Part shown: positions 46,827-57,438 of the stretch, piece by piece | Layout: each line of letters starts with the position of its first letter | Position numbering within the stretch: the stretch's first letter is position 1 | NCBI GenBank assembly: GCA_037176885.1 | Contig: JAWWNJ010000103.1 | Location: 682,001 to 746,000 of the forward strand | DNA: 64,000 nt | Direction of reading: 5' to 3' | Origin: Favolaschia claudopus | Lineage: Eukaryota; Basidiomycota; Agaricomycetes; Agaricales; Mycenaceae | Notes under the pieces: generated by a model | Seen by the model: only the letters and a program-made list of their open reading frames with translations | What the model was told of the DNA's origin: nothing | Databases searched by the model: none | Translations under genes and position numbers: made by a program

Positions 46827-47330
46827 AGTTACCGGATTAGTAAGCGAGCCATCAAATTCCCGTCGCTGCCCACCACCACAAGTCAGTACGTGACTCTGCG
46901 ACCCTTCATTCTCTCTTTCCTTCCCTTAATATTTCCATTCCTATCCATTTACTACACTACTACTCCTATATGTTTAATTACTGCTTCGCGTATTACGCCA
47001 CAGGGATGTACTTATATACCTCGTACATCCGGAATACAACCCACTTTTCACTCCTTAACTATCTTCTGCTTTTACGCACCTCTGTCTGCCTCAAGATCTA
47101 GTAACGTCTTGCACTTGCTAAGTTCTCGGCACTCTCGCCTCGTATTCGGTAACGTCTTGCACTTGCCGTCCTCGGGGCTTCTCTTGCGTCACTTCAGGGA
47201 TCTGTAAACGGGTCTAGGTCACTCAACGAACTCACGGAATCACGGATTCTACAACATTGGTGGACACACAGGGAGATCCGTCATACACAGATCCCTATAA
47301 TTTCCATCATCCACTCTACTCTCGTTCATC
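46827..47330 (+). promoter_or_regulatory. Probable 5' LTR remnant and leader of the Ty3/gypsy element
   Basis: This is the only sequence between the Tc1-like right end and the gag start. GTAACGTCTTGCACTTGC occurs twice, at 47101 and 47149, 48 bp apart. CTACAACATTGGTGGACAC near 47250 could be the LTR end with a primer-binding region. No second copy of this sequence was found downstream of pol, so the LTR cannot be proved. The Tc1-like element appears to have inserted in or at the edge of it. Confidence 0.45.
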
Positions 47331-50300
47331 ATGAGTGGAGTTTCCAATACCAATGGAGCGCAGGGGAACGACGTCCAGATTCCCCAGCCTGCCACAGACA
47401 ACACCAATCCATTGGCTTCTCATTCTCACAACGAGGCTCCTCCAGTCAATCCTCCCTCCTCTTCGCCTCCGTCTCAACATTACCCCATTTCGGACGCGGG
47501 GAATGCGAGTGCTTTCGAAGCCGAGCCATTGTGCGAATTTGCTGGAGCACACCCCTCGCTACTGGTCGATATTGCATTTCAGCCGGTGCCGTATGCAGTC
47601 AATGCTCCAGTATTTCAACCGTTGTCCATTATCGCAACGAAGTTTCCCGACCTTCTTGAACGTCGGCAACAGGCTCTAGATTTTGGTGCAACTGCCTTTG
47701 GGAAGTTGTTTCTTCACAATCCAAGAACCCCTACGCGGAAGATGTTTCTCAACACCTTCCAAGACGAGCTCGCAAATCTGACGGAAGCCATCGAGTCCGT
47801 CGAGATTGGCCGACTTCAAGACGGCTCATCCATCTACCGCATTCAAATCGACTGTTATTGGTCGCTGTGGAAGAAATTGGATGATCTTCGTGCACGTTCG
47901 AAGGAAGCAATAACAGCGATGGGTGGATTGCACAACATGCCAGCCATGCCAACATGGGGCAGGAGCGAGGATCCCAAAGCATTTTATTTGTTCAACGAAT
48001 ACGAGATCCTTGCAGTCTCCTACCGTGCTGAGGTGGAAAACTACCTTGTCCTGTTGGAGGAGCGGTATGATTTTTCCACGGACGAAGCCCGCGCTCCAAG
48101 TGAGGCAGCGTTGAACCATTATCAACGTTCCCGGAGCCTGGCAACTCCACGACAGACCCCTTCAGTCGCCAGTTACTCCTCTAATAATTCCGGTGAAGCA
48201 ATTCTTCGTCCCGCATCGAGATCAACCCCGATTCCGAAACACACTGCGGTTAAACAAGAGGAGAAGGAGGTTAGATTGGAGGTTGAACCAGAGTACGTGT
48301 CATCCGGTGGAGAAGATGAGGGGATACGAGTTGAACCAGAGGCGTCAATTCCTCGCACTGCTGTTCCGCCCAAGCCCTTTGCCAAGTCCTCCACTCCATC
48401 GGGATTTCACACCGCCTTCCAGCCATTTCATTTCAAGAAGGATCAGGAGACCAAGTCTTCAAAAGCAAAATCCGCTCCTGCTTCTGAATTCAACCGCGAC
48501 ACGCCACCGCACTTGTCGAATCTCGGATTTCGAGTGCCAACTCACTCTTCCAAACCGATGCAGAGCTCTCACCTCAAACAGAAGCCTGCAGTGTCTCAAC
48601 CCGGAGGTTCTGGTCCCGGCGACGAACCTAGCGATTCAGACGACGATTGGAAGGGGAAGAAGAAACCTCACCGCAGACCAGATGATCGTAAATCTGGAAA
48701 GGGAAATGGAGGTTCTAAGAAGGCGCCTCCGAGCAGACAGCCCGATCCAGGTGACGATCCGAGCGATGATTCTTCAAGCTCAGATGACGAAGATGATAAA
48801 AGAAGACGTCGCGATCGGCGGGCACCAAAGGAACGCAAATCGAAACGAGATGTAGGATCTGACGATGAGGATCCCAACCATCGTTGGTTCGACATGCGAT
48901 TGAAGGAATCAGATGTGCCTAAACGGGACGGGAATCCAGATACTCTGCTTCGATGGATTCAACGTTTGAATATCATTGCAGAGGACGGTCCCAAAGCCTT
49001 CAAACAATTAGGATCCATTGCCGCTCGATGTCTTGTTGGGAAAGCACAGAGCTGGTACTTTGCCTTGGATGTGACTTATCAACGAGATATTCGCAAGGAT
49101 TGGTCGACAATGAGACAAGCACTTGCCGATTTCTTCCTTTCTGCAAAATGGTTGGATCGCATGCGTACTAAGGCCTTGCGGGCTGCATACCGAGAAACAG
49201 GACATCGGGCTGAGAAGCCTTCCGATTATTTCATCCGCAAGCGGGAATACATCACCTCCGTCTACGAATTCGACGACTCAGCGATCATCTCCGAGATCAT
49301 GAATGGCGCACCTCGTACTTGGTGCACTATCTTGGACACCCAAAAATACAAGACCGTAACAGATTTCCACGCGGCAATTATCTATCACGAAGACACGCTG
49401 CTTGACTTACCCCTCAATCGTTCAGAGCCAGCCGGTGATCGCAAGGATACTGGGAGCTATAGATCTTCGGAGAGGTCAGATGCCACAGCACGCACTCACC
49501 TGGTTGGTGCTTCTTCGAACTTGCCGCCGCCGAGGTTTCCAAAGGACGACAGTAACGTTTCCAAGAAAGCGACTCCGGCTTCGAAAGGAGCTCGCCCTTG
49601 CCGTCACTGTGGAAGCGGAAATCACTGGGACAATGAATGTAAACATTCATTCAGAGGGAATAAATTTGCTCGAGCGAATCTCGCGACGACTACGGCTGAA
49701 GACCTGGAAGCGCAGGAAGAATACGACGAGTTGTATTACGGGTTGGAGGAGCAGGATTTTGAATTGTCCCTTCAGTCTACCGGTCCCTCGAATTTCCAAG
49801 TCAGCGCTGACTTGAAAACTGGGGGGGATATTACACCGGCACTGAAGGGAGAAAGCGGGCCTAAAAACTCGCGATCAGCGCGCGTTGAAGTCGAAGAAGA
49901 GGATGAAGATGATGAACCAAATACCCGGCTACACCCTGCCTCTGCTTCCACCATTCTCGAACCTGTTGATTCTGTTGAAGATTTCATTCCTCTCGTTAAT
50001 CCCAATTTTCCTGCCTCCAATATCCACTCTCCTGCAGAGAAATTACCCACCGATACCCAAGATCGGAAGAAGTTGACTCCTCGAACGATGGAAGCGACTC
50101 TGAGGATGACGGCACCTGAATCCTCAAAAATTATGCCGGTTAAACCAGCGTTAAACCGCCGTTCGCGTCGAAGACTTGCTCGGGAGATTGAAGCTTGCAA
50201 TTACCGTGTGGTCCCAACAGTCGATGCTTCCCCACTTGCCCCACTCATTGAGTTGAGGAAGCACATGGCACGACCCCCGGGTAGCACATTCCTTGGTTCA

Positions 50301-51074
50301 AGCGCAACTGAAGCGCAAGCAACCATTGGGAGCTTAACAACAGATCCAATTACGGTTGTCGTTGATTCTGGTTCAGACATCACGCTGAATTCTCGCAAAA
50401 CGTTGAACTCACTGACAAGTCCACCGAGGATCAAGCAAGGCCACCAAGTGAACCTAATTCAAGTCACTGGAACATCCTCTATCTCGGGTTTTGTCAGTTG
50501 TGATCTGTTCTTCCACACACCTGAAGGACCAGTTAAATTCAACGTTGAAGCTTATGTCGTCGATGGAATGACCACCCCGTTCATTCTAGGCAACGACTTT
50601 GCGGATCAATATTCAATCTCGATTATTCGCGAAGAGGGTTCGACTTACCTGCAATTCGGAGACTCAGGCCGACGTCTCACGGTTGAGAATTCAACCGCTC
50701 CTGCACTACTTGACGAAGACGGCCACACCTTTGAAGTCAAGTGCGCTCGAGTTCATTCAAGCGAGAACTCCAAGCGCGCGACTCACCGCCGCAATCAAAA
50801 ATTTCGACAGCGCTCCAGTCGAAAGATTCGTGATGGGCAAGTTGTGAGCAAGGAGCGGGTAGTGATTCCGGCGAAGACCAGTCGTTTGGTTCAAGTAACA
50901 ACTCAATTTCCCAAGGAGTGTGACCAACTCCTGGTTGAGAAACACCTCAAGTCTCACGGGAATTTCGACGACATTTATGGGAGCGCGGATACATTCATTT
51001 CGAAATCCAAACCCGCCATTCATATTGCCAATTTCTCCGATTTTCCTGTGATTGTCTCAGAAGACGGCTCATAA
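47331..51074 (+). CDS. Ty3/gypsy Gag-protease polyprotein, 1247 aa
   Basis: The ATG at 47331 starts a fully open frame. Residues 1-500 include Pro/Ser-rich and acidic/basic low-complexity stretches. Residues about 520-660 hold the retrotransposon Gag core (FDMRLKESDVPKRDG, WLDRMRTKALRAAYRETGH). A CCHC zinc knuckle (CRHCGSGNHWDNEC) is near 756-769. An aspartic protease with the active site VVDSGSDI near 1012 and FILGNDFADQY near 1085 follows. Gag would form the virus-like particle and bind RNA; the protease would process the polyproteins. The frame ends TCA TAA at 51072-51074, overlapping pol by 23 nt in the +1 frame. The N-terminal extension is long for a gypsy Gag. No defects are seen. Confidence 0.9.
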   Translation: MSGVSNTNGAQGNDVQIPQPATDNTNPLASHSHNEAPPVNPPSSSPPSQHYPISDAGNASAFEAEPLCEFAGAHPSLLVDIAFQPVPYAVNAPVFQPLSIIATKFPDLLERRQQALDFGATAFGKLFLHNPRTPTRKMFLNTFQDELANLTEAIESVEIGRLQDGSSIYRIQIDCYWSLWKKLDDLRARSKEAITAMGGLHNMPAMPTWGRSEDPKAFYLFNEYEILAVSYRAEVENYLVLLEERYDFSTDEARAPSEAALNHYQRSRSLATPRQTPSVASYSSNNSGEAILRPASRSTPIPKHTAVKQEEKEVRLEVEPEYVSSGGEDEGIRVEPEASIPRTAVPPKPFAKSSTPSGFHTAFQPFHFKKDQETKSSKAKSAPASEFNRDTPPHLSNLGFRVPTHSSKPMQSSHLKQKPAVSQPGGSGPGDEPSDSDDDWKGKKKPHRRPDDRKSGKGNGGSKKAPPSRQPDPGDDPSDDSSSSDDEDDKRRRRDRRAPKERKSKRDVGSDDEDPNHRWFDMRLKESDVPKRDGNPDTLLRWIQRLNIIAEDGPKAFKQLGSIAARCLVGKAQSWYFALDVTYQRDIRKDWSTMRQALADFFLSAKWLDRMRTKALRAAYRETGHRAEKPSDYFIRKREYITSVYEFDDSAIISEIMNGAPRTWCTILDTQKYKTVTDFHAAIIYHEDTLLDLPLNRSEPAGDRKDTGSYRSSERSDATARTHLVGASSNLPPPRFPKDDSNVSKKATPASKGARPCRHCGSGNHWDNECKHSFRGNKFARANLATTTAEDLEAQEEYDELYYGLEEQDFELSLQSTGPSNFQVSADLKTGGDITPALKGESGPKNSRSARVEVEEEDEDDEPNTRLHPASASTILEPVDSVEDFIPLVNPNFPASNIHSPAEKLPTDTQDRKKLTPRTMEATLRMTAPESSKIMPVKPALNRRSRRRLAREIEACNYRVVPTVDASPLAPLIELRKHMARPPGSTFLGSSATEAQATIGSLTTDPITVVVDSGSDITLNSRKTLNSLTSPPRIKQGHQVNLIQVTGTSSISGFVSCDLFFHTPEGPVKFNVEAYVVDGMTTPFILGNDFADQYSISIIREEGSTYLQFGDSGRRLTVENSTAPALLDEDGHTFEVKCARVHSSENSKRATHRRNQKFRQRSSRKIRDGQVVSKERVVIPAKTSRLVQVTTQFPKECDQLLVEKHLKSHGNFDDIYGSADTFISKSKPAIHIANFSDFPVIVSEDGS

Positions 51075-54000
51075 TCCTCGTACCTGGCTGGACAAGGCTT
51101 CCAAGATGAATCCGGCCCGCCGAGCTCGCGCTGAGGCTCATGCCAACTTGATTCGGCAGTTGGTTGAGATTCAAACTCCCGAAGACTCTGCCGATGTCAA
51201 CCTTACTCGATCTGAACCAAACATATCGTCGAAAGCTCACCGAAATGCAACGGGTGAGGATGATCCTGCGGCTGAGGATCCAGTTGAAGGTGGTCCGAAA
51301 ACTGCTGAAGCACCACCGGAGACCGTTGATTCTTCCAAACTCCTTGACGCCTTGGATTTTTCGAAGAACTTGACGCCTGAACAACGCAAATCTCTGGAGG
51401 AAATTTGTGTCAAAAACAGCAAGGCTTTTGGTCTAGACGGGAGACTCGGAACGTACAAAGAGCAGGTTATAATCCCAATGAAACCTGGAGCTGAACCGGT
51501 TTCGCTTCCACCATTCCCTGCTTCACCGGCGAAACGGGAGGTCATTGACAAACAAATGGATTCCTGGATTGAGTTAGGTGTCATTGAACCATCGCGAAGT
51601 CCGTGGGCGGCGCCTGTCTTCACTGTTTGGCGAAACGGGAAGCCACGCATGGTCATCGACCTTCGAAAACTCAATGAGATGGTTGTACCCGACGAGTTTC
51701 CGTTGCCGCGTCAAGACGATGTCCTTCAAGCCCTAGAAGGATCTCAATGGTTAACGACTCTCGATGCATTAGCAGGATTCACTCAGCTTACGATGCACCC
51801 GGACTCTGCCGAGAAACTCGCCTTTCGGACACATCGAGGACTTTGGCAATTCGCGCGAATGCCGTTTGGTTACCGTAATGGCCCAAGCGTTTTTCAACGC
51901 GTCATGAATACGGTGTTGGCCCCATTTCTATGGCTGTTCGCATTGGTTTATATCGACGATATTGTCATTTACTCGCGCACCTTTGAAGATCACCTTAAAC
52001 ACTTGGACGCTGTCTTTGGAGCCATCGCGGCGGCAAATATCACCTTGTCACCGCCTAAATGTCATATTGGGTACCAGTCCTTGATGCTTCTGGGTCAGAA
52101 GGTCTCAAGACTTGGTTTATCGACTCACAAAGAAAAGGTGGACGCTATTCGCGACCTCGAAACACCTAGGAATGTTTCAGAACTTCAAACCTTCCTCGGG
52201 ATGATGGTGTATTTCTCATCCTATGTCCCCTTTTATGCGTGGATCGCGCTTCCATTATTTGGCCTGTTGAAGAAAGGTGTAGTCTGGGACTGGACGGATT
52301 TACACCAGGAAGCGTTCGAACTTTGCAAGACCGTTTTGACAAACGCACCTGTGCGGGGCTACGCGATGCCTGGTTTGCCGTATCGAGTTTATTCGGATGC
52401 TTGCGACTACGGAGTGGCTGGAATATTGCAGCAAGTTCAGCCAATCAAGATCCGAGACTTGCGAGGAACCAAAGCTTACGAACGACTCGAAAAGGCATTC
52501 AAAGCAAAGGAAACAATTCCTCAGCTGGTTACGGCGATTAAAGGCTTCGATGACATCCCTCCAGTTGGAGAATGGGCATCTGAGTTCGAAGATACAACTG
52601 TCCATACCGAACGCGTCATCGCATATTGGTCTCGGGTCCTGAAATCACCAGAACGGAACTACTCACCTACAGAACGCGAAGCCTTGGCCCTAAAGGAAGC
52701 GTTAATCAAGTTTCAAGTCTATCTGGAGGGTGAAAAAATTGCTGCAGTCACCGATCATGCGGCACTCACCTGGAGTCGTACCTTTCAAAACGTCAATCGT
52801 CGCCTCTTAACTTGGGGAACAATCTTTGCAGCGTACCCAGACCTTCAAATCATCCATCGCGCCGGGCGTGTTCATTCGAACGTTGACCCAATCTCCCGCC
52901 TTCGTCGTCGAGTTCCAGTACAACTTGGTCCCGAGTCCGATGAAACCCCACTATTAACATTGTCAGCATGTGATCCCCTACGGAACATGTACGACGAACT
53001 GGGCCCTCGATTTGAAGAACGTCTTCTTTCTGTTGCTGACAAAGGCACGAAACAGCTGGAGGATCCGGAGGATATCGATATTTTCAAGGCAGAACTGGAT
53101 TCGGACACTCAGCGACTCGCTGGAGAGAACATTGGAATTGCAGCTCGCAACTTCAATATCCTCGTGAGCCTTCCTGCAGACGAGAAGAACGAATGGATTG
53201 CAGCATACCAGGATGATCCCCATTTTTCCAACGTACTCAGGTCGTGGAAGAAGGAGGTTAACTGGAACAATCCTTCCTTCCCGCAATACCAGCTTGCTGA
53301 CGACGGTCTTCTGTACTTCGAAGACTGGAACGGGAATAATAGGCTCTGTGTTCCAGAACGTTTACGAGCGAGGATTGTGGCAGAAATTCATGATGGACTC
53401 ACCGAAGGAGCTCATTCAGGGTATCACCGCACTTATAACCGGATCGCCTCGACCTATTACTGGCCTCGGATGTCGCGCACGATCAAACAATACACCTGCA
53501 CTTGCGATGTATGTCAGAAAGCCAAACCAAAAAATCACGCACCATTTGGCCTTCTTCAACCGATTCCCATCCCTTCCCAACCATTCGAAGTCGTCTCAAT
53601 GGATTTCATCAGCCAGCTGCCGGTTTCCGAAGGCTATGATGCGCTACTCGTTATTGTCTGCAAACTCACAAAGTACGGGATCTTCATACCATGCAAATCG
53701 GACATCAATGAGGTGGAAACGGCGCAATTATTCTTTGAGCATGTTGTCGCACATTATGGGCTTCCGCTTCAAATCATTTGCGACAGAGATGCGCGATGGA
53801 GAAACCTGTTCTGGGGAGAAATGACGCGGTTGATGGGATCCAGGCGCGCGTTGACAACATCCTATCATCCACAGGCAGATGGACAGACCGAGATTTTAAA
53901 CCAGTTCATCGAGACCGCCTTGCGATGCTTCATTGGTTCAAAATCCGAATGGAAGCCGTTTGTGTACGCACTTGGACTCGCCTACAATACCACACCGCAC

Positions 54001-54831
54001 TCGAGCTCTGGATTCTCACCCGCATTTCTTCTTCGTGGATTCCAACCTCGAACTTCAACCTTGCTCACTGGTATGCGCCCTGTGGACCGTACAGTCGACG
54101 CTGGGGGGGATGGAGAAGACAAGTTATTAACCGACGTCAAACTCGGAACGGAGGAAACCATTGATCCGAGCGCGGAACCAAATGCCAAACACACGCAGCT
54201 TCACCAAATCGTCGACTCACGGCCCATTGAAGATCCTCGTGCGGAAGAGATGATACAGCAATTCGAGAGTCTCAGAAATCGCGCCAAGGAATCCCTTCTG
54301 CTGGCTCAGGTCTTTCAACGACGTGCTTACAACAAAGGTCGACTCATCAAAGAATTTGACGAAGGGGATCTTGTCCTAATTAATCCCCACTCCCTTCGAC
54401 TGCTGCGTGACGAAAAGGGCGTTGGCAAGAAGCTTCTCCTCAAATACGATGGCCCCTTTGAGATCAGTCAAAAGCTCAGTTCGGTTACATATCGACTCCG
54501 TCTACCAGTTTCATACGGCATGCATCCCATTATCAACATTGCTCACTTGGAGCCGTACCTGCCCTCACCTCCCGAATTCGGTGATCGCCCGACTCGCTCA
54601 TTAAATCGGGACGACTTTGACAAGCTTCCCGAGGTGGAAATTGAACAGATTGTCGGAGAGAGATGGAGAAAAATCCGCGGACGCCGTGTTCAACAATACA
54701 AAGTGCGATGGAAAGGTTTTGGTCCAGAAGACGACGAGTGGCTCACCAAGAAGGCGCTCCGAAATGCACCTGAAATCTTGGTGAAGTGGATTGACCAGGG
54801 CCGTGTCGTTCCTGCATTACCTGCCGTTTGA
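51052..54831 (+). CDS. Ty3/gypsy chromovirus Pol: RT, RNase H, integrase, chromodomain
   Basis: The frame opens directly after a TGA at 51049-51051 and runs 1259 codons. Reverse transcriptase occupies about residues 150-390, with FPLPRQDDVL and the catalytic YIDDI near 300. RNase H lies at about 440-640 (VYSDACDYG, NYSPTEREALAL, TDHAALTW). The integrase H2C2 zinc domain is near 777-825 (HSGYH, CTCDVCQKAK). The catalytic core is VSMDFISQLP, CDRDARWRN and HPQADGQTE (about 849-946). A chromodomain (YKVRWKGFGPEDDEWL) ends the protein near 1210-1240; in chromoviruses it can direct integration to modified chromatin. The first codon is TTG in a 23-nt overlap, so expression most likely needs a +1 shift from gag. 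All frames are open, suggesting recent activity. Confidence 0.93.
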   Translation: MSQKTAHNPRTWLDKASKMNPARRARAEAHANLIRQLVEIQTPEDSADVNLTRSEPNISSKAHRNATGEDDPAAEDPVEGGPKTAEAPPETVDSSKLLDALDFSKNLTPEQRKSLEEICVKNSKAFGLDGRLGTYKEQVIIPMKPGAEPVSLPPFPASPAKREVIDKQMDSWIELGVIEPSRSPWAAPVFTVWRNGKPRMVIDLRKLNEMVVPDEFPLPRQDDVLQALEGSQWLTTLDALAGFTQLTMHPDSAEKLAFRTHRGLWQFARMPFGYRNGPSVFQRVMNTVLAPFLWLFALVYIDDIVIYSRTFEDHLKHLDAVFGAIAAANITLSPPKCHIGYQSLMLLGQKVSRLGLSTHKEKVDAIRDLETPRNVSELQTFLGMMVYFSSYVPFYAWIALPLFGLLKKGVVWDWTDLHQEAFELCKTVLTNAPVRGYAMPGLPYRVYSDACDYGVAGILQQVQPIKIRDLRGTKAYERLEKAFKAKETIPQLVTAIKGFDDIPPVGEWASEFEDTTVHTERVIAYWSRVLKSPERNYSPTEREALALKEALIKFQVYLEGEKIAAVTDHAALTWSRTFQNVNRRLLTWGTIFAAYPDLQIIHRAGRVHSNVDPISRLRRRVPVQLGPESDETPLLTLSACDPLRNMYDELGPRFEERLLSVADKGTKQLEDPEDIDIFKAELDSDTQRLAGENIGIAARNFNILVSLPADEKNEWIAAYQDDPHFSNVLRSWKKEVNWNNPSFPQYQLADDGLLYFEDWNGNNRLCVPERLRARIVAEIHDGLTEGAHSGYHRTYNRIASTYYWPRMSRTIKQYTCTCDVCQKAKPKNHAPFGLLQPIPIPSQPFEVVSMDFISQLPVSEGYDALLVIVCKLTKYGIFIPCKSDINEVETAQLFFEHVVAHYGLPLQIICDRDARWRNLFWGEMTRLMGSRRALTTSYHPQADGQTEILNQFIETALRCFIGSKSEWKPFVYALGLAYNTTPHSSSGFSPAFLLRGFQPRTSTLLTGMRPVDRTVDAGGDGEDKLLTDVKLGTEETIDPSAEPNAKHTQLHQIVDSRPIEDPRAEEMIQQFESLRNRAKESLLLAQVFQRRAYNKGRLIKEFDEGDLVLINPHSLRLLRDEKGVGKKLLLKYDGPFEISQKLSSVTYRLRLPVSYGMHPIINIAHLEPYLPSPPEFGDRPTRSLNRDDFDKLPEVEIEQIVGERWRKIRGRRVQQYKVRWKGFGPEDDEWLTKKALRNAPEILVKWIDQGRVVPALPAV

Positions 54832-55030
54832 TCCATTCCACTGACAGTTCCCGCCAACTAACTGTCGGACCAACGAACAGTTACTGTCAATTAATGGCGC
54901 TACTCCTATTCTACTCAGCTTTTAAACTGTCTCTCGCTCCCCCGTTCACTCAGCATCCTGCTTTCCTCTCACTGCAATATTTCCTCCTTATCTTTCATCG
55001 TCAACACCCCACCTCATACTATACTCCACC

Positions 55031-55579
55031 ATGCGTCTATTCGATGTTCGCGAGTCCTTCGGATTCCTTACTCCGGAGTCTTCCTCTACTCCTACTGCCC
55101 GTACCTCGCCTCCGCTCACTGCCGATGCTGCCGCTACGCGTGCCTCGTCAATTCCACCTCTTCGTACTCCAACTCCACCCAATGATGCCGACTCGGAGCC
55201 CGCTGATGCTCCGCAATACGTGGACGATCCGGCTGGCTTTAACGCTGTCAATATCTTCTCCAACACTCCGACACTCCCTTCCGTCATCAGCCTTCTCGCC
55301 ACCGCTACTCGTCATACGCCAGTCAGCGTATTGTTCGGCTCCATGCTCGGAGGTACCGAGGAGGCTCGGAGCTTCCCTTCTCCTGATGTTGGTTCTGAAC
55401 ATTGGGGCGTGCAGTTGAGAATAAGTACACTTCAATTGGAATCAACCCGAATTCAAAATATTGGTGTATGTTTTTCTGTATGTACAGACGGTTCAAAACT
55501 CCGCGGCTGGGGCTCTAGATACTCTGGTCATGTTTCATTGCCCTTGTTCATTGCGGAAAGTGGGATATTTAAATTCTGA
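55031..55579 (+). CDS. Small Pro/Ser/Thr-rich ORF downstream of pol
   Basis: An ATG in good context (CCACCATGC) starts MRLFDVRESFGFLTPESSST, followed by a Pro/Thr/Ala-rich, low-complexity stretch. A more structured segment follows (GFNAVNIFSNTPTLPSVISL, SVLFGSML) to about 55400, after which the composition changes. A 200-bp pyrimidine-rich leader (54832-55030) resembles a fungal promoter or 5' untranslated region. It may be a third gene of the retroelement or a host gene beside it. The last 60 codons, after about 55405, look like non-coding read-through, suggesting truncation. Confidence 0.4.
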   Translation: MRLFDVRESFGFLTPESSSTPTARTSPPLTADAAATRASSIPPLRTPTPPNDADSEPADAPQYVDDPAGFNAVNIFSNTPTLPSVISLLATATRHTPVSVLFGSMLGGTEEARSFPSPDVGSEHWGVQLRISTLQLESTRIQNIGVCFSVCTDGSKLRGWGSRYSGHVSLPLFIAESGIFKF

Positions 55580-57438
55580 GATCAGCATCTTGTTGGTTGC
55601 ACAGATATCAAGGTTCAAACTACTTCAAGATTGTCTGAGCCTGAACTTTTGGGCAAGCCATCTTAATTCTTGAAAGCCTCGCTCAAGCTAGCAAAAGCCC
55701 GTTCCGTTGAGTCAAGATTCACAGGGCATGAAGTTGTTTTATTGAAATTGTTGCCAAATTGTCATCCTCTACTTATCTTCTCACTACTTTTTCGATAATG
55801 TTTGCATTGGCAGTTGCCTTTGAATTGTAAGTTGAGATTTGAACCCAAGCACAGCACCTGAGGCTGCCCGCCCAGTGTACGCCGGGAAATGACTGAACTT
55901 GTGGGCTCCGAGGCTCGCGAGTCGTGTACCATGTAGGAATGTTTGGTTATTTACATGTAGTCAAAATTAATGCGCATGGATCATTATTGTATTGTTTTCA
56001 ACACAATTTTGGCTGAAGAGTACGAGTTTTGAAGCATTTGAAGTCTATCCAACCAAAGTTGAACCGACAAAAAATGATTCATCGGCTTCTTCGGACTCAC
56101 TGTGGGAACGGCCGAGGGAACTTCCGAGGAGATCTTGAATTTGATTGGCTGAGAGTATGTCCCAAGGAGGCAGTTGCTCCGAAAGGACATACCTCTTACC
56201 ATATTTTGAATTCCTCTGATCTGCCTAATCAAGACATAAGAAATCAAGATTGTGATTGCTCTGGAAAGCGCTACAGTGACTTTGAAGCACTGATTTCTTG
56301 GAAACAGAGTCTCAGGTACATAGTGAGTCTCTCCCCTTTCTCTCTCTTTCTCTTCTCTTTTTGCAACTTGAAAACTTGAATTCCGCCGGCTCTCCACAGA
56401 CATAATTCATAAGCCTCAACTCGAGCTGACAGCGAGCTGATGGGCAATCAACTCGAGTTCAGCTCCAACTCAGCTCCCGGCAGCACTACTACCTGGTGTT
56501 GCCATGGCTCGGCTCGAAGCCGCTAGCCGTTGAAGCCGAGCCGAGTTTTAGCTGAACCAAGCCAGCCGTTTGATGACCGGCTCCGTGCGACTCGGCTCCG
56601 GCTTGAGCCGGCTCAAAGCCGACTTGAGCCGTGGCTGTGACCCAAATTAGGAAAATCGGGTACTGCGCACCAACCAGGGCCTCCTACGCGGTATCTTCAG
56701 CGCATATGAGTCGGAGAGGGTTTGTGGGTGACATCTATTGGATTATCAGCAGTGACCTTCCCTGTAAATGAACACAATCTCCATGTTTCGTCCGGTTCCA
56801 AGTTGAAACTGACCTCAGTCAGTATTTTGAGTCGCATCGGCTCTGTATCACAGTAAACTCCTGCCATATAGTTTTATTATGTTCTTTGTATGTTCCTTTG
56901 GGATTTACAAGTATTTTTGGGCCTGATTTGGGCCAGCAATGCAACTGTATAATTCTCGGATTGCGCAACAGAAGTGTGACACATGTGACAATCCCGTTCT
57001 CTCTCTCCGCCTGAAACCCATTGTTCAGGAAGAACAAACACTCACAGCACCTCAAGAGATATCCTGCCTACCCCAGCATCATCTTCAATACAATATTTCC
57101 ACTGTCTGTCCTCCAACTTGATATTACTCCGAGTCCTACCGAAAACCTCAAGTACCGACTCATTCTTGCTCCTTTCGAATGAAAATGCGGCCCTGAATTA
57201 TATTGACTTTGTCGTCGTGTTGCAGCCACGGCATTTTAATGCCTCGTTTGTTTGATCATCGAGTTTAAACTTTCAGGGTTCGCAAATGGTGAGAGGATTG
57301 AATCCCATGGAAACAGCGCTCTTTTGAAGCGACCCAATTGTCTCTTTCTTCCCTCTTCCATCTCTGAAACTCTTTGCCACAGTTTTCAAGCTCTCTGTGC
57401 TCTGCTTTTGTCACGGCGGCGCGAAGGTGTTCGTGAAA
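55411..57438. other. Spacer with a GGCTCGAGCC-type self-complementary cluster
   Basis: No gene is supported and no 3' LTR for the gypsy element is found here. At 56420-56640 words such as AGCTCGAGTT, GGCTCGGCTCGAAGCC, GCCGAGCCGAG and CTTGAGCCGGCTCAAAGCC crowd together and can fold on themselves in many registers. The remainder is AT-richer, with short open frames only. Confidence 0.4.
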
